A DNA stretch of 64,000 nucleotides from Rhodospirillales bacterium (GCA_014324045.1 JACOMY010000021.1:1-64000), one strand, 5' to 3'; positions 9,195-20,471 are shown, counted from the stretch's first letter. The notes: generated by a model not told the origin, from the letters alone. Numbers and translations: made by a program.

Positions 9195-9833
9195 TCACCG
9201 GTGGCGCGCGTCGTTCAATCTCCAGTAAACCTGACTGTTGCGGAGCTTTTCGTTCTTTTTCGCCAGATCCACAGGGAATTGTCCCATATCAGTTCGCGCG
9301 CCGCCGTCGGCGCCCGCGTCGAGCAACGCCGCCACAATCTCGGCGCCACCATACTTTGCAGCCATGTGCAGGGGCGTGAAACCGCCTTCAGTCCGTGCAT
9401 TGGGGTCGGCACCCGCGCCGAGCAGCGCCGCCACAGCCTCGGCAGGCTCCGCCATGTGCAGGGGCGTCGCACCGTTTTTAATCCGTGCATTGGGGTCGGC
9501 GCCCGCGTCGAGCAGCGCCGCCACAGCCTCGGCAGTCTCCGCCAGGTGCAGGGGCGTCCAACCGTCTTCATTCCGTGCATTGGGGTTCGCGCCCGCGTCG
9601 AGCAGAGCCGCCACAGCCTCGGCAGTCTCCGCAAAGTGCAGGGGCGTCCAACCGCCTTCATTCCGTGCATTGGGGTCCGCGCCGGCAGCGAGACAGCGCG
9701 TCATCTCCGCTGCCGCCGCCCCTTCCCAAAAGGCTTCGTCGAGCCAATCCCAGCACTCGGCATCCGCCCGCAGCGGCGCGGAAACGGAAAGTAACAGCGC
9801 AGAGGCGAAGAGGGCGGGTTTCGGTAGATGCAT
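9195..9833 (-). CDS. Secreted ankyrin-repeat protein 1 of the left cluster
   Basis: The 212-residue product starts at the ATG at 9833 (MHLPKPALFASALLLSVSA) with a clear signal peptide ending near RADAEC. This is followed by the family N-domain (DWLDEAFWEGAAAAEMTRC) and four TPLH ankyrin units. Three of the units are shortened: they read TAEAVAALLDAG directly after HLAE or HFAE instead of having the full helix pair. The C-terminal tail ends in WRLNDARHR, a variant of the cluster signature. GGAGGAACA precedes the start. It is likely an exported protein-protein interaction module of unknown target. Confidence 0.85.
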   Translation of the reverse strand: MHLPKPALFASALLLSVSAPLRADAECWDWLDEAFWEGAAAAEMTRCLAAGADPNARNEGGWTPLHFAETAEAVAALLDAGANPNARNEDGWTPLHLAETAEAVAALLDAGADPNARIKNGATPLHMAEPAEAVAALLGAGADPNARTEGGFTPLHMAAKYGGAEIVAALLDAGADGGARTDMGQFPVDLAKKNEKLRNSQVYWRLNDARHR

Positions 9834-10048
9834 CCTGGCTGTTCCTCCGTTCTGCCGAAAACGGCGGTTGCAGTGCCCCAAAATTAGGGAACCTGCGCGC
9901 AAGTCTGAGCAGCAGCTTCGATCCTGTCAAGATCGCCCCTGCCAACACCCAACACCGCCGGGACCGGAGCGGTCCGGCGGGCGGGAGCAGGTCCGCACCC
10001 TGAAGACTATGGACGAAGGCGAGTCACGGGGGCGCTTCGGGGTGCCGC

Positions 10049-11203
10049 TCACCGGTAGCGCGCGTCGTTCAGCCTCCAGTAAACCGGACTGTTGCGGAGC
10101 TTTTCGTTCTCTTCCGCCAGATCTACAGGGAAGCGTCCCTCCTCGGTCTGCGCGCCGCCGTCGGCGCCCCCGTCGAGCAATGCCGCCACAGCCTCGGCGC
10201 CAGCATTCCCTGCCGCCACGTGCAGGGGCGTCTCACCCTCTTCAGCCCGCGCATTGGGGTCCGCACCGGCGTCGAGCAGCGCCGCTACAGCCTCGGCGCT
10301 GTCATTCCGTGCCGCCCTGTGCAGGGGCGTCTCACCGTCTTCAGCCCGTGCATTGAGGTCCGCGCCCCCACGGGCCAGCGCCGCCACAACCCCGGCGCCG
10401 CCACACTCTGCCGCCGCGTGCAGGGGGGTCACACCGCTTTCGGCCAGTCGTGCATTGGGGTCCGCGCCCCCGCCGAGCAGCGCCGCCACAGTCCCGGCAA
10501 TGTCCACTGCTGCCGCCACGTGCAGGGGCGTCAAACCGTCTTCAGCCGGTGCATTGGGATCCGCGCCCCCACGGACCAGCGCCGCCACAGTCTCGGCGCC
10601 GTCTTCCGCTGCCGCCACGTGCAGAGGCGTCAAACCGTCTTCATCCCCTGCATTGGGGTCTGCGCCGGCGTCGAGCAGCGCCGCTAAAGCCCCGGCGCTG
10701 CCACACTCTGCCGCCACGTGCAAAGGCGCAGAACCGTCTTCAGCCCGTGCATCGGGGTCCGCGCCCCCGCGGACCAGCACCGCCACAGTCTCGACGCCGT
10801 CTTCCGCTGCCGCCGCGTGCAGGGGCGTCGTACCGTATTTATTCCGTGCATTGGGGTCTGCGCCGGCGGCGAGCAGCGCCGCTAAAGCCCCGGCGGCGGC
10901 GCCCTCTGCCGCCAAGTGCAGGGGCGTCAAACCGTCTTCATCGCGTGCATCGGGATCCGCGCCCGCGGCGAGCAGCGCCGCCACAGTTCCGGCGTCGTCT
11001 TCCGCTGCCGCCGCGTGCAAAGGCGCCGAACCGTCTTCAGCCGGTGCATTGGAGTCAGCACCCCCGGCGAACAGCGCGTCACCTCCGCTGCCGCCCCTTC
11101 CCAAAAGGCGCAACCGAGCCAATCCCGGCACCCGCCATCCGCCCGCAACAGCGCGGAAAGCAGCAGCGCAGCGGCGAAGCAGGGCGGGTTTGGGAGGGTT
11201 CAT
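10049..11203 (-). CDS. Ankyrin-repeat protein 2 of the left cluster, N-domain out of frame
   Basis: The 384-residue frame from the ATG at 11203 (MNPPKPALLRR) has about nine ankyrin units and ends in WRLNDARYR. The expected signal peptide and N-domain are present in the DNA but in another frame (FAAALLLSALLRADGGC, then DWLGCAFWEGAAAEVTRC). One inserted base after the fifth to eighth codons moves the frame out, and a small deletion at the start of the first ankyrin unit (GDALFAGGADSN) moves it back. The translated N-terminus is therefore arginine/glycine-rich and lacks an obvious signal peptide. Either the protein is not exported or the gene is decaying. Confidence 0.7.
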   Translation of the reverse strand: MNPPKPALLRRCAAAFRAVAGGWRVPGLARLRLLGRGGSGGDALFAGGADSNAPAEDGSAPLHAAAAEDDAGTVAALLAAGADPDARDEDGLTPLHLAAEGAAAGALAALLAAGADPNARNKYGTTPLHAAAAEDGVETVAVLVRGGADPDARAEDGSAPLHVAAECGSAGALAALLDAGADPNAGDEDGLTPLHVAAAEDGAETVAALVRGGADPNAPAEDGLTPLHVAAAVDIAGTVAALLGGGADPNARLAESGVTPLHAAAECGGAGVVAALARGGADLNARAEDGETPLHRAARNDSAEAVAALLDAGADPNARAEEGETPLHVAAGNAGAEAVAALLDGGADGGAQTEEGRFPVDLAEENEKLRNSPVYWRLNDARYR

Positions 11204-11465
11204 CCTAACTGTTCCTCCGCTCTGCCGCAGGCGGCGGTTGCGGCACCCCGGAGTTAGGGAACCTTCGCGCAAGTCTGCGCAGCGGCATCGATTCTGTCAA
11301 GATCGCCCCTGTCAACATCGCCGGGACCGGAGCGGTCCGGTCGGCGGGAGCAGCCCCGCGCCCTAAAGACTACGGACGAAGGCGATTCCCAGGGGCGCTT
11401 CGGGGCGCCGCTCCGGCTGGGCGGACCCGGACGCGCCGCACCGCCGCCCGGGCCACGGCGCCGCC

Positions 11466-12698
11466 TCACCGGTTGCGCGCGTCGTTCAGCCTTCGGTAAA
11501 CCGAACTGTTGCGGAGCTTTTCGTTCTCTTCCGCCAGATCCGCAGGCAAGAGTCCCGCCGCAGTCCGCACACCGCCATCGGCGCCCCCATCGAGCAGCGC
11601 CGCCACAACCCCGGCGCCACCATAGCGTGCCGCCGCATGCAGGGGCGTCCAACCGTCTTCAGCCTGTGCATTGGGATCCGCGCCTCCGCCGAACAGCGCC
11701 GCTAAAGCCCCGGTGCTGTCGTTCGCTGCCGCCAAGTGCAGAGGTGTCCCACCGATTTTATCCCGTGCATTGGGGTCCGCCCCGGCTGTGAGCAGCGCTG
11801 CCGCAGCCTCGGCGCCGTCCCTGGCTGCTGCCGCATGCAGGGGCGTCCAACCGTTTTCATTCAGCCGTGCATCGGGGTCCGCGCCCCCGCCGAGCAGTGC
11901 TGCCACAACCCCGGCGCTGTCCACCACTGCCGCTACGTGCAGGGGCGTCCAACCGTCTTCAGCCCCTGCATTGGGGTTCGCGCCTCCGCGGATCAGCGCC
12001 GCCACAGCCCCGGCGCCACCATAGCGTGCCGCCACGTGCAGGAGCGTCCAACCGTCTTCATCTCCTGCTGCATTGGGGTCCGCGCCCCCGGCGAGCAGCG
12101 CCGCTAAAGCCCCGGCGCTGTCGTTCACTGCCGCCACGTGCAAAGGCATCAAACCGTCTTCAGTCCGTGCATCGGGGTCCGCGCCTCCGTCGAGCAGCGC
12201 CGCCACAGCCCCGGCGTTGTCGTTTGCTGCCGCCACGTGCAGGGGCGTGAAACCATCTTCAGCCCCTGCATTGGGGTCCGCGCCCCCGGCGAGCAGCGCC
12301 GCTAAAGCCCCGGTGTTGTCGTTCGCTGCCGCCACGTGCAGGGGCGTGAAACCATCTTCAGCTCCTGCATTGGGGTCCGCGCCCCCGGCGAGCAGCGCCG
12401 CTAAAGCCCCAGCGCCATCGTACAATGCCGCCCAGTGCAGGGGCGTGAAACCGCCTTCATCGCGTGCATTGAGGTCCGCGCCAGCGGCGAGACAGCGCGT
12501 CACCTCCGCTGCCGCCGCCGCTTGCCAAAAGGCGCGGTCGAGCCAATCCCCGCATTCGGCATCCGCCGACAGCGGCGCGGAAAGCGGATCTTCGGAGTTG
12601 GACGAACAGGCTGCCAGAGCCGCAGTTCCGGCCGCGAGCAGCAGGAGGTTTCTCAGCAGCAGCGCACAGGCGGACAGGGCGGGTTTCACTAGATGCAT
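11466..12698 (-). CDS. Ankyrin-repeat lipoprotein 3 of the left cluster
   Basis: This 410-residue protein starts MHLVKPALSACALLL, followed by a longer hydrophobic stretch ending in LAAC-SSNSED, a lipobox. It is the only cluster member that appears to be a lipoprotein, anchored in a membrane by the lipidated cysteine at about position 31. The usual N-domain (DWLDRAFWQAAAAAEVTRC) follows, then about nine ankyrin units and the tail ending in RRLNDARNR. Two adjacent units (DGFTPLHVAAANDN...) are almost identical copies, showing recent internal duplication. Confidence 0.85.
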   Translation of the reverse strand: MHLVKPALSACALLLRNLLLLAAGTAALAACSSNSEDPLSAPLSADAECGDWLDRAFWQAAAAAEVTRCLAAGADLNARDEGGFTPLHWAALYDGAGALAALLAGGADPNAGAEDGFTPLHVAAANDNTGALAALLAGGADPNAGAEDGFTPLHVAAANDNAGAVAALLDGGADPDARTEDGLMPLHVAAVNDSAGALAALLAGGADPNAAGDEDGWTLLHVAARYGGAGAVAALIRGGANPNAGAEDGWTPLHVAAVVDSAGVVAALLGGGADPDARLNENGWTPLHAAAARDGAEAAAALLTAGADPNARDKIGGTPLHLAAANDSTGALAALFGGGADPNAQAEDGWTPLHAAARYGGAGVVAALLDGGADGGVRTAAGLLPADLAEENEKLRNSSVYRRLNDARNR

Positions 12699-12967
12699 CC
12701 TAGATGTTCCTCTCGGCTATTCCTTTGGCCGGGCCACCTTCGCTTCGCCGCAGGCGGCGGTTGTAGTGCTCCAAGGTGAGCAAAATCTTGTGAGCAGAAC
12801 CTTCGCGCAAGTCTGCGCAGCGGCTTCGATTCTGTCAAGATCTCCCCTGTCAAAAGCCGGGACCGAGGCGGTCTGGCGGGAGCAGGCCCGCGCCCATGCC
12901 TTGAAGAATCCCGCTCCCCAAAGACTATGGACGAAGGCGGGTCCCGGTGGACGCTTCGGGGCGCCGC

Positions 12968-13624
12968 TCAACGGTTGCGCGCGTCGTTCAAACTCCAGTA
13001 AGCAGGACTGTTGCGGACCTTTTCGTTCTCTTCCGCCAGATCCGCGGGCAAGAGTCCCGCCGCAGTCCGCGCACCGTCATCGGCGCCCTCGTCGAGCAAC
13101 GCCGCCACAGCCTCGGCACCACCCACCAATGCCGCCACATGCAGGGGTGTCCAACCGTCTTCATCGCGTGCATTAAGGTCCGCGCCCCCGGCGAGCAGCG
13201 CTGCTACAGCCTCGGCACCATCGTACGTTGCCGCCAGGTGCAGGGGCGTCCAACCGTCTTCATCGCGTGCATTGGGGTCCGCGCCCCCGGCGAGCAGCGC
13301 CGCCATACCCACGGCGCTGTCCTTCGCTATCGCCGCATGCAGGGGCGTCCAACCGTCTTCAGCCGGTGCATTGGGGTCCGCGCCGGCGGCGAGCAGCGCC
13401 GCCACCCCGGCGGCGCCACTTACTGCCGCCAGGTGCAGGGGCGTCCAACCGTCTTCATCGCGTGCATTGGGGTCCGCGCCGGCGGCGAGACAGCGCGTCA
13501 CATCCGCTACCCACGCCGCTTGCCAAAAGGTTCTGTCAAGCCAATCCCGGCACTCGGCATCCGCCCGCAGCGGTGCAGAAAGCAGCAGTGCACAGGCCAA
13601 CAGGGCGCGTTTCGGAAGGTGCAT
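12968..13624 (-). CDS. Secreted ankyrin-repeat protein 4 of the left cluster
   Basis: The 218-residue product starts at the ATG at 13624 (MHLPKRALLACALLLSAPL) with a signal peptide cleaved near RADAEC. The N-domain is DWLDRTFWQAAWVADVTRC. Four TPLH ankyrin units follow, then the tail ending in WSLNDARNR. The longer upstream frame is spacer sequence. It lies downstream of hslU on the same strand with a 209-base spacer that carries the cluster's repeated blocks. Confidence 0.85.
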   Translation of the reverse strand: MHLPKRALLACALLLSAPLRADAECRDWLDRTFWQAAWVADVTRCLAAGADPNARDEDGWTPLHLAAVSGAAGVAALLAAGADPNAPAEDGWTPLHAAIAKDSAVGMAALLAGGADPNARDEDGWTPLHLAATYDGAEAVAALLAGGADLNARDEDGWTPLHVAALVGGAEAVAALLDEGADDGARTAAGLLPADLAEENEKVRNSPAYWSLNDARNR

Positions 13625-13833
13625 CCTGGCTGTTCCTACTGGTTGTTCCTTTGGCCGGGCCGGCTTCGCTCTGCCGAAGACGGCGGTTGCAGTGCCCGGG
13701 GTTACCCGAACCCTCGCGTAAGTCTGCGCAGCGGCGTCGATCCTGTCAAGATTGCCCCTGTCAAGATCGCCGGGACCGAAGCGGTCCGGCGGGCGGGAGC
13801 AGGCCGCGCCCATGCCCTGAGGAATCTCGCGCC

Positions 13834-15186
<1,353 letters not shown>

Positions 15187-15774
15187 TGGTATAGACACAG
15201 ATATCCGCGGCAATGGCGAGGGATTTACGGGCGATGGTCTCGGCGTCGTGGTCCGGCAGGCCGGCCAGCGCCCGGGCGGCGGCCAGTGCATAGTTGCCGC
15301 CGGAGCCGATGCCGATCAGCCCGTCGTTCGGCTCCAGCACGTCGCCGGCACCGGTCAGGATCAGCGAGACCTTCCTGTCGGCGGCCGCGATCATGGCTTC
15401 CAGCCGGCGCAGATAGCGATCGGTGCGCCAATCCTTGGCCAGCTCGACGCAGGCACGCGTCAATTGGTCGGGATAGGTCTCCAGCTTGGCCTCCAGCCGC
15501 TCGAACAGGGTAAAAGCGTCCGCGGTCGCACCGGCGAAGCCAACGATCACCTTGTCCTTGGCCAGCCGGCGCACCTTGCGGGCGTTGGCCTTCATGACGG
15601 TCGGGCCGACCGACACCTGTCCGTCGCCGGCGACGACGACGCGGTTTCCCTTGCGCACGGAAAGAATGGTCGTTCCGTGCCATAGCGGATCGCTCCGGGG
15701 GGCTTGGTGCTCGGACATTGCGGTTTAGATGGCCTTGTCCCAGGGGCGATCAAGGGGCGAATTCTGCGAGCGCT

Positions 15775-16563
15775 TCATGCCAGATCGACGATCACAGGCA
15801 CGTGGTCGGAGGGCTTCTCCCAGCTGCGGGTATCGCGGAAGGTCTCCAGCGCCGTCACCTGCCCGGCCAGCGGCGGCGTGGCCAGCGCATGGTCCAGGCG
15901 CCAGCCGTAGTCCTTCCGGTAGGACTGGGGATAGCGGTAGCCCCACCAGGAATAGAGCGGCGCCGGTTCCGGCGTGTAGCGCCGTGGGATATCCTCGAAC
16001 CGGCCGGCCGCGCGCAGCTTGGCCATGGCGGCGCTTTCGGCCGGCGTGTGGCCGACCGACTTGATCAGGCGCTTGTGGTTCCAGACGTCGTTCTCCAACG
16101 GTGCCACGTTCAGGTCGCCGACCAACAGCGCTTGCCGGCCCGCCAGCTTGCCGGCCGCGGCCCACGCGGCCATTTCGGCCAGAAAGTCTAGCTTGTGCGC
16201 GAACTTAGGGTTCTTTTCGCGGTCGGGATCGGGGCCGCCGGAGGGAACGTAGAAATTGTGTAATTCCAGCCCGCCGGGCAGCAGCACCGAGAGATGCCGC
16301 CGGTCGTCCAGGCCGCAGAAGACCTTGCGCTCCACCTGCCCGAAAGGCAGGCGGCTGGCGATGGCCACGCCGTTATAGGACTTCTGGCCGTGGATCTCCA
16401 GATGGCTGTAGCCTAGGGCGATCAGCGCCTCCTTCGGGAACAGCGCGTCGGCCACCTTGGTTTCCTGCAGGCAGATCACGTCCGGGCTGCGTTCAGCAAC
16501 GAAGCGTTGCAGGTGCCCCATCCGCTGCCGAACGGAGTTCACGTTCCAGGTTGCAATGCGCAT
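15775..16563 (-). CDS. xthA: Exodeoxyribonuclease III
   Basis: This 262-residue enzyme of the exonuclease/endonuclease/phosphatase fold removes 3' blocks and cleaves at abasic sites in base-excision repair. MRIATWNVNSVRQR is the canonical start. DVICLQETKVAD holds the metal-binding glutamate and ALLVGDLNVAPLENDVWN holds the catalytic Asp and Asn. RKDYGWRLDHALATP and the final DHVPVIVDL complete the set. I chose the ATG at 16563, because a longer frame upstream encodes proline/arginine-rich sequence unrelated to the family. Confidence 0.95.
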   Translation of the reverse strand: MRIATWNVNSVRQRMGHLQRFVAERSPDVICLQETKVADALFPKEALIALGYSHLEIHGQKSYNGVAIASRLPFGQVERKVFCGLDDRRHLSVLLPGGLELHNFYVPSGGPDPDREKNPKFAHKLDFLAEMAAWAAAGKLAGRQALLVGDLNVAPLENDVWNHKRLIKSVGHTPAESAAMAKLRAAGRFEDIPRRYTPEPAPLYSWWGYRYPQSYRKDYGWRLDHALATPPLAGQVTALETFRDTRSWEKPSDHVPVIVDLA

Positions 16564-17106
16564 GGGGTCAGGCGGCCCTTCGTGCCGGAGGCGACTGCCG
16601 GGGCGGCGCCACGGCCTTACCGAAGGTACGGAACGGGGCGGCGGATCGGGGCCTGCCGAACACCCGGCATTCCGGCTGCCGCCGGGCGCCGGTGGTACAG
16701 CCCCCAGCAGTGAGACCCCCAACGGTCAGCCCCCCGGCGGTGAGACCCGGCGCCGAGGTCTCGATGCCTCGACGCTGCAGGGCGTTCATCCGGATCTCCG
16801 CCTGGCTGAAGAGATTGCGCAACCGGCCCCGGCCCTCAGGTCAGGGCGCGAGGCGTACAGGGAACTGCCGCCGGCGCCGCCGAAGGCCAAGACAACGCGG
16901 GTCCTGCGGCCGGCCGGCAGCAGGACGAGAGGACGGGGAAGCCCGAAGGTCATGGCCTTGGGTGTAGGGGGTTTGCCCCGCGGTGGCAAGGGGGGCCACG
17001 CGATGGCGCCCCCCTGTGCACAGAATTGGGCGCGGGATTGGACAGCGGCGGTTCCCGGCGCCATATCCGGCGACATGCTTACGCTTTCGATCGATTGCCG
17101 CCGCCC
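16564..17106. other. Gene-free divergent region between xthA and the desaturase gene
   Basis: No convincing gene is present. Around 16690-16755 a 15-base-like unit recurs about three times (GCAGTGAGACCCCC, ACGGTCAGCCCCC, GCGGTGAGACCC). This is another case of the short tandem triplications seen near gene ends in this window. The region must contain promoters for the two divergent genes, but none can be assigned. Confidence 0.4.
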
Positions 17107-17931
17107 ATGATCGAAACTCTGGAGGGATTGCTATTCGGCAAGGCCGGAATGGTGCTTCTGGCCTTGGTGCTGCTGTTTTCGGCCGAGCGCCTCTTCCCGG
17201 CGGCGCCGCCCCCGGCCGCCCCCGATGCGCGCGGCCGCCTGCCGCGCAATCTGGCGGTCTGCGCGGCGACGGCCCTGGTCTCGCTGCTTCTGGTAGCGCC
17301 GCTGACGCTCTGGGCCTCCGGCATCGCCCTGGCCTGGCGGCCGGACTGGTGGCGCGGTTGGCAGGGGACCCTGTTGGACCTGCTGCTGCTCGATTGCCTG
17401 ATCTATTGGTGGCACCGCGCCAATCATGCCGTGCCTTTCCTGTGGCGCTTCCACCGAGTCCACCACCTGGACCGGACCCTGGACACGACCACGGCCTTGC
17501 GCTTTCACCCGGGCGAGGTGCTGCTGTCCGCCACGGCGCGCGCCGGCATAATCCTGCTGCTGGGCTTGCCGCTCGCCAGCGTGATTCTCTTCGAGACCCT
17601 GGTGCTGCTGGCGACCCTGTTCCACCATTCCAATCTGCGGATGCCGCCCCGGTTGGAGCGGCCGCTGTCCCGGATCTTGGTCACGCCCTCGATCCATTGG
17701 GTGCATCATCGCGCGGCGCGGCGCGACACCGATTCGAACTACGCGACCCTCCTCAGCCTCTGGGACCGGCTCTTCGCCAGCCGCAGCCCAACCTCAAGAT
17801 CGCCGCAGATGGCAATCGGGGTGGAGCGGGAGCGCGACCTTGGCCTGCTGCAGCTCTTCCTGTTGCCTTTTGCGGCGCGGCCAAGCCCGCCCGCAGCCGA
17901 TCAGAAGAAATCCAGCAGCCGCTCCATGTAG
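17107..17931 (+). CDS. Sterol desaturase / fatty acid hydroxylase family membrane protein
   Basis: This 274-residue integral membrane protein carries the histidine clusters of the di-iron hydroxylase superfamily: WWHRANH, then WRFHRVHH about ten residues later, then FHHSN and IHWVHHRAARRD. Several hydrophobic segments flank them. Family members hydroxylate or desaturate lipids, and the substrate here is unknown. I chose the ATG at 17107 (MIETLEGLLFGKAG). The 3' end overlaps the convergent TIGR02302 gene by 31 bases. Confidence 0.88.
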   Translation: MIETLEGLLFGKAGMVLLALVLLFSAERLFPAAPPPAAPDARGRLPRNLAVCAATALVSLLLVAPLTLWASGIALAWRPDWWRGWQGTLLDLLLLDCLIYWWHRANHAVPFLWRFHRVHHLDRTLDTTTALRFHPGEVLLSATARAGIILLLGLPLASVILFETLVLLATLFHHSNLRMPPRLERPLSRILVTPSIHWVHHRAARRDTDSNYATLLSLWDRLFASRSPTSRSPQMAIGVERERDLGLLQLFLLPFAARPSPPAADQKKSSSRSM

Positions 17932-20378
17932 TCGCGTTCCTCGGCCGGTCGGTTGCGGTCGTCGCGGCGCTCGCGCAATTCTTCCAGGAGTTCGCGGGCA
18001 CGGGTCAATTCGCCGGCATCAGGGATGCCGATGTTTTCGCCGGAATCGATGGGGCCCTGTCCGGCTTCCCGGCCCAGGGGATCGCGTTGCCTGCCGCGGC
18101 CTCCGGCCGGGGCCATGCCCTGGCCTTCCGGCTGCGGGCCCAGCTGCGGCGACAGGCCTTGCGCTAGTTCGGAGAGGCCCCGCCGCATCTGGCTCAGCGC
18201 TTCGCCCTGGGCCTCGGCGGCGCCTTGGGCGTCTTCGCCTTCCAGGGCTTCGCCGGCGCGGCGCATGGCCTGCTCGGCCCGGCCCAGGTTCTGCGGCACC
18301 TCGCCCAGCCGTTCGGCCAGATCGCGCAGCATCCGGCCCAGTTGGCGACGCAGCGCCTCTTGGGCCGGGGCGTTGCCGCTCAGCGGTTGGCCATCCCGTT
18401 TCCGGCCCGACTGCTGCCCGTTCTGCTGTCCTTCCTGTTGTTGGGCCTGCTGTTGGGCGCGGTAGCTCCGGTCCAGGAGTTCCTGCTGGCGGCGCAACAT
18501 GCCTTCCAACCGGCGCAGCTGCTCCAGGGTCTTCCGGGCCGAGGGATCGGGCGGCGCGAAGGGCGCGGCCTGCAGGTTCTCCAGCAGGCGCTGCAGCTGT
18601 TCCAGGCGCTGCCTGGCCAGATCGCGGGCGCCGGCCTTGTTTAGCTCCCGCAGTTCCTCCAGCATCTGCCGCAGGCTCTCGGCTGGGACCGTCTGGCTGT
18701 TTTCCGGCAGCTCCATCGGCTGGATCTCGCCGCGCTCGATACGGCGCTGCAGTTCTTCCTGCATGGCTTGCAGGTAGCGCTGCATGGCCTCCTCCAGCCG
18801 GTTCAGCAGGGCCTCGATCTCTGCCTCCGACGCACCGCGATCCAGAGCCTCCTGCAACCGCTTCTGGATGTCGCGCAGCTCCTGGGTCAGCAGGGAGACA
18901 TCGCCCTCCTCGATGCGCAATGCGGTCTCCCACAGCAGGCTCTGTACCTGTTCGACCGCCGCCGGCCGCCGGTCCTGCTCCAGGCGCGCAGCGGCGGCGA
19001 TCATGGCCAGGGCGGCGACCAGATCCTGGCCGAAATCCTGCGGCTGCTCCAGCAGGGCGCCCAGCGCTCCTGCGATGGGTTTGCGCCGCTGCGGTGCCAG
19101 GCTCAGCCGCTTGCGCAGCGCCACCAGCCGTTGGGCCACGGGGTGGGTGAAGATGCGCTCGGGGATGACCACCGGCAGTCTGCCACTGCGTCCCGTCTGG
19201 CCGCGACCGTCTTCGGCCAGGAGCGTCAGCATGGCATCGAGGCCGGCCCAGGGATGCGCGGTCAGGTCCTGATAGTGCTCGCCCCGCACCTCGGCGCTGC
19301 TGCCTTCCGGCGCGGTCAGGATATAGCTGTGGGGTTTGCCGTCGCCGCCCTCGGCGAGATGCAGTTCGGCGGTCACGCTTTCCAGTCCGTAGTCGTCCTT
19401 GGCGGCGAAGGGAACGACCAGGGCCTTGCGGTCGCTCTCGCGCAGGGCCCCGGCGATGGCGGCCTCGGGCGGCCGGTCCGGCAAAACCTCGATGGACCAG
19501 GCTGCCAGTTCCTGCGCGCCCTCGGCGATGACCAGGCGGCTGCCGGCCTCGATCGGCAATTCCAGGCGATGCAGCCCCGGCGCCGGGGTGGCGAAGGCTG
19601 TCTCGGCATCGCCCAGCCGCAAGTGCGGCACCGCCTCCAGGCCCTCGGCCTGGGCGATCAGACGGCTGCCAGCGGGGAAGGCCACGGTCCCGCCGCCGGC
19701 GGCTGGAAGATAGATCGGCGCAAGCCCGGTATAGTCGGGCGGGTCCAGCCAGGCTTCCAGGCTCACCGGAGGGGCGGGACCGGCTTGCAGGCCCGGCGCG
19801 GCCGCCGCGGCCAGCCGCTGCCAGGCATCGCCGCCGGCCGCCGCCAGAGCGACCAGAAACAGCAGCAGGCTGGCCGGCAGGACCGCATGGCGGTCGAGGG
19901 CCGCCAGCACCGGCCGCGGGCGGGCAGGCCGCAGCTTGCTCAGCAGCGCGTGCATGCGCGCGCGGTGGCGGCGGTAGAGCGCTTCGGCCAGCGGATCGCC
20001 TCCGGCGGCGGCCGTGCGGTCCATGACGCTGGTGAGCGGGCGGTTGGGCAGAGCGCTGGCCTGTTCGGTGCGCTGGCGCACCTCGGCCGCGCTGGGCCGG
20101 ACCCACGCCTTGCAACCGCGCCGCAAAATCAGCAGGAAGCCCAGCAGCAGCGCGGCGAGGACGGCGAGGTGCAGCCAAGCTGAAAGCCGCTCCAGGACCC
20201 CGCTCAAGGCCAGCGCCAGCCCGAGCAGGAAATAGGCCAGACTGGGCCAGAAGGCGGCCGTCAGGGCCTCGGCGATCAGGGAAAGCTCGGTCAGCTTGAG
20301 CGACCGCGGCACCTGCCGCGGCAGTCTGGCGAGTCGCCGCTCCTGTTCGTGAGGCGAGACCATGCGCATCGAACCCAC
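17901..20378 (-). CDS. TIGR02302 (DUF4175) family membrane protein
   Basis: This 825-residue protein has two close hydrophobic segments near residues 40-90 and another around 170-190. A periplasmic-like beta-rich middle (PPDYTGLAPIYLPA region) follows. The C-terminal half is rich in Gln, Arg and Glu and is probably coiled-coil, with long QQ-runs near RAQQQAQQQEGQQ. Length, order and the position after lysA match the alphaproteobacterial TIGR02302 family, whose role is unknown. The lysA stop region lies about 90 bases upstream, so it is probably part of the argH-lptM-lysA transcription unit. Confidence 0.88.
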   Translation of the reverse strand: MGSMRMVSPHEQERRLARLPRQVPRSLKLTELSLIAEALTAAFWPSLAYFLLGLALALSGVLERLSAWLHLAVLAALLLGFLLILRRGCKAWVRPSAAEVRQRTEQASALPNRPLTSVMDRTAAAGGDPLAEALYRRHRARMHALLSKLRPARPRPVLAALDRHAVLPASLLLFLVALAAAGGDAWQRLAAAAAPGLQAGPAPPVSLEAWLDPPDYTGLAPIYLPAAGGGTVAFPAGSRLIAQAEGLEAVPHLRLGDAETAFATPAPGLHRLELPIEAGSRLVIAEGAQELAAWSIEVLPDRPPEAAIAGALRESDRKALVVPFAAKDDYGLESVTAELHLAEGGDGKPHSYILTAPEGSSAEVRGEHYQDLTAHPWAGLDAMLTLLAEDGRGQTGRSGRLPVVIPERIFTHPVAQRLVALRKRLSLAPQRRKPIAGALGALLEQPQDFGQDLVAALAMIAAAARLEQDRRPAAVEQVQSLLWETALRIEEGDVSLLTQELRDIQKRLQEALDRGASEAEIEALLNRLEEAMQRYLQAMQEELQRRIERGEIQPMELPENSQTVPAESLRQMLEELRELNKAGARDLARQRLEQLQRLLENLQAAPFAPPDPSARKTLEQLRRLEGMLRRQQELLDRSYRAQQQAQQQEGQQNGQQSGRKRDGQPLSGNAPAQEALRRQLGRMLRDLAERLGEVPQNLGRAEQAMRRAGEALEGEDAQGAAEAQGEALSQMRRGLSELAQGLSPQLGPQPEGQGMAPAGGRGRQRDPLGREAGQGPIDSGENIGIPDAGELTRARELLEELRERRDDRNRPAEERDYMERLLDFF

Positions 20379-20471
20379 TTCCCCGCTGTGCCTGCCGGGC
20401 TGCGCCGGCCGTTGGGCTCTACTGCTTCGGGCCTTACTGCAAACGAACTTACCGCGAACTGGGCAAAGCGC

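Larger units (their letters stand above)
9195..13624 (-). repeat. Left ankyrin cluster: four gene-plus-spacer units in tandem
   Basis: The four genes share near-identical DNA in the signal-peptide, N-domain, ankyrin and tail segments. The spacers between them also share blocks: a block with GACCGGAGCGGTCCGG, a block with GACTATGGACGAAGGCG, and, just upstream of each start, GGAACAGCCAGGAT-like ribosome-binding sequence. The same spacer blocks, inverted, separate the genes of the right cluster at 38.8-50.4 kb. The duplicated unit is therefore gene plus flanks, not only the coding repeat. Confidence 0.75.

Noticed and set aside
9238-13721. Long plus-strand open frames (up to 424 codons) opposite the left ankyrin cluster
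   Set aside because: They are antisense shadows of GC-rich ankyrin repeats, made of Ala/Ser/Pro/Arg-rich repeats without known motifs. The minus-strand frames carry signal peptides and ankyrin cores.
18019-20178. 719-codon minus-strand frame inside the TIGR02302 gene
   Set aside because: It is an alternative frame of the same GC-rich strand, extremely rich in Arg, Gly and Pro, without family similarity.
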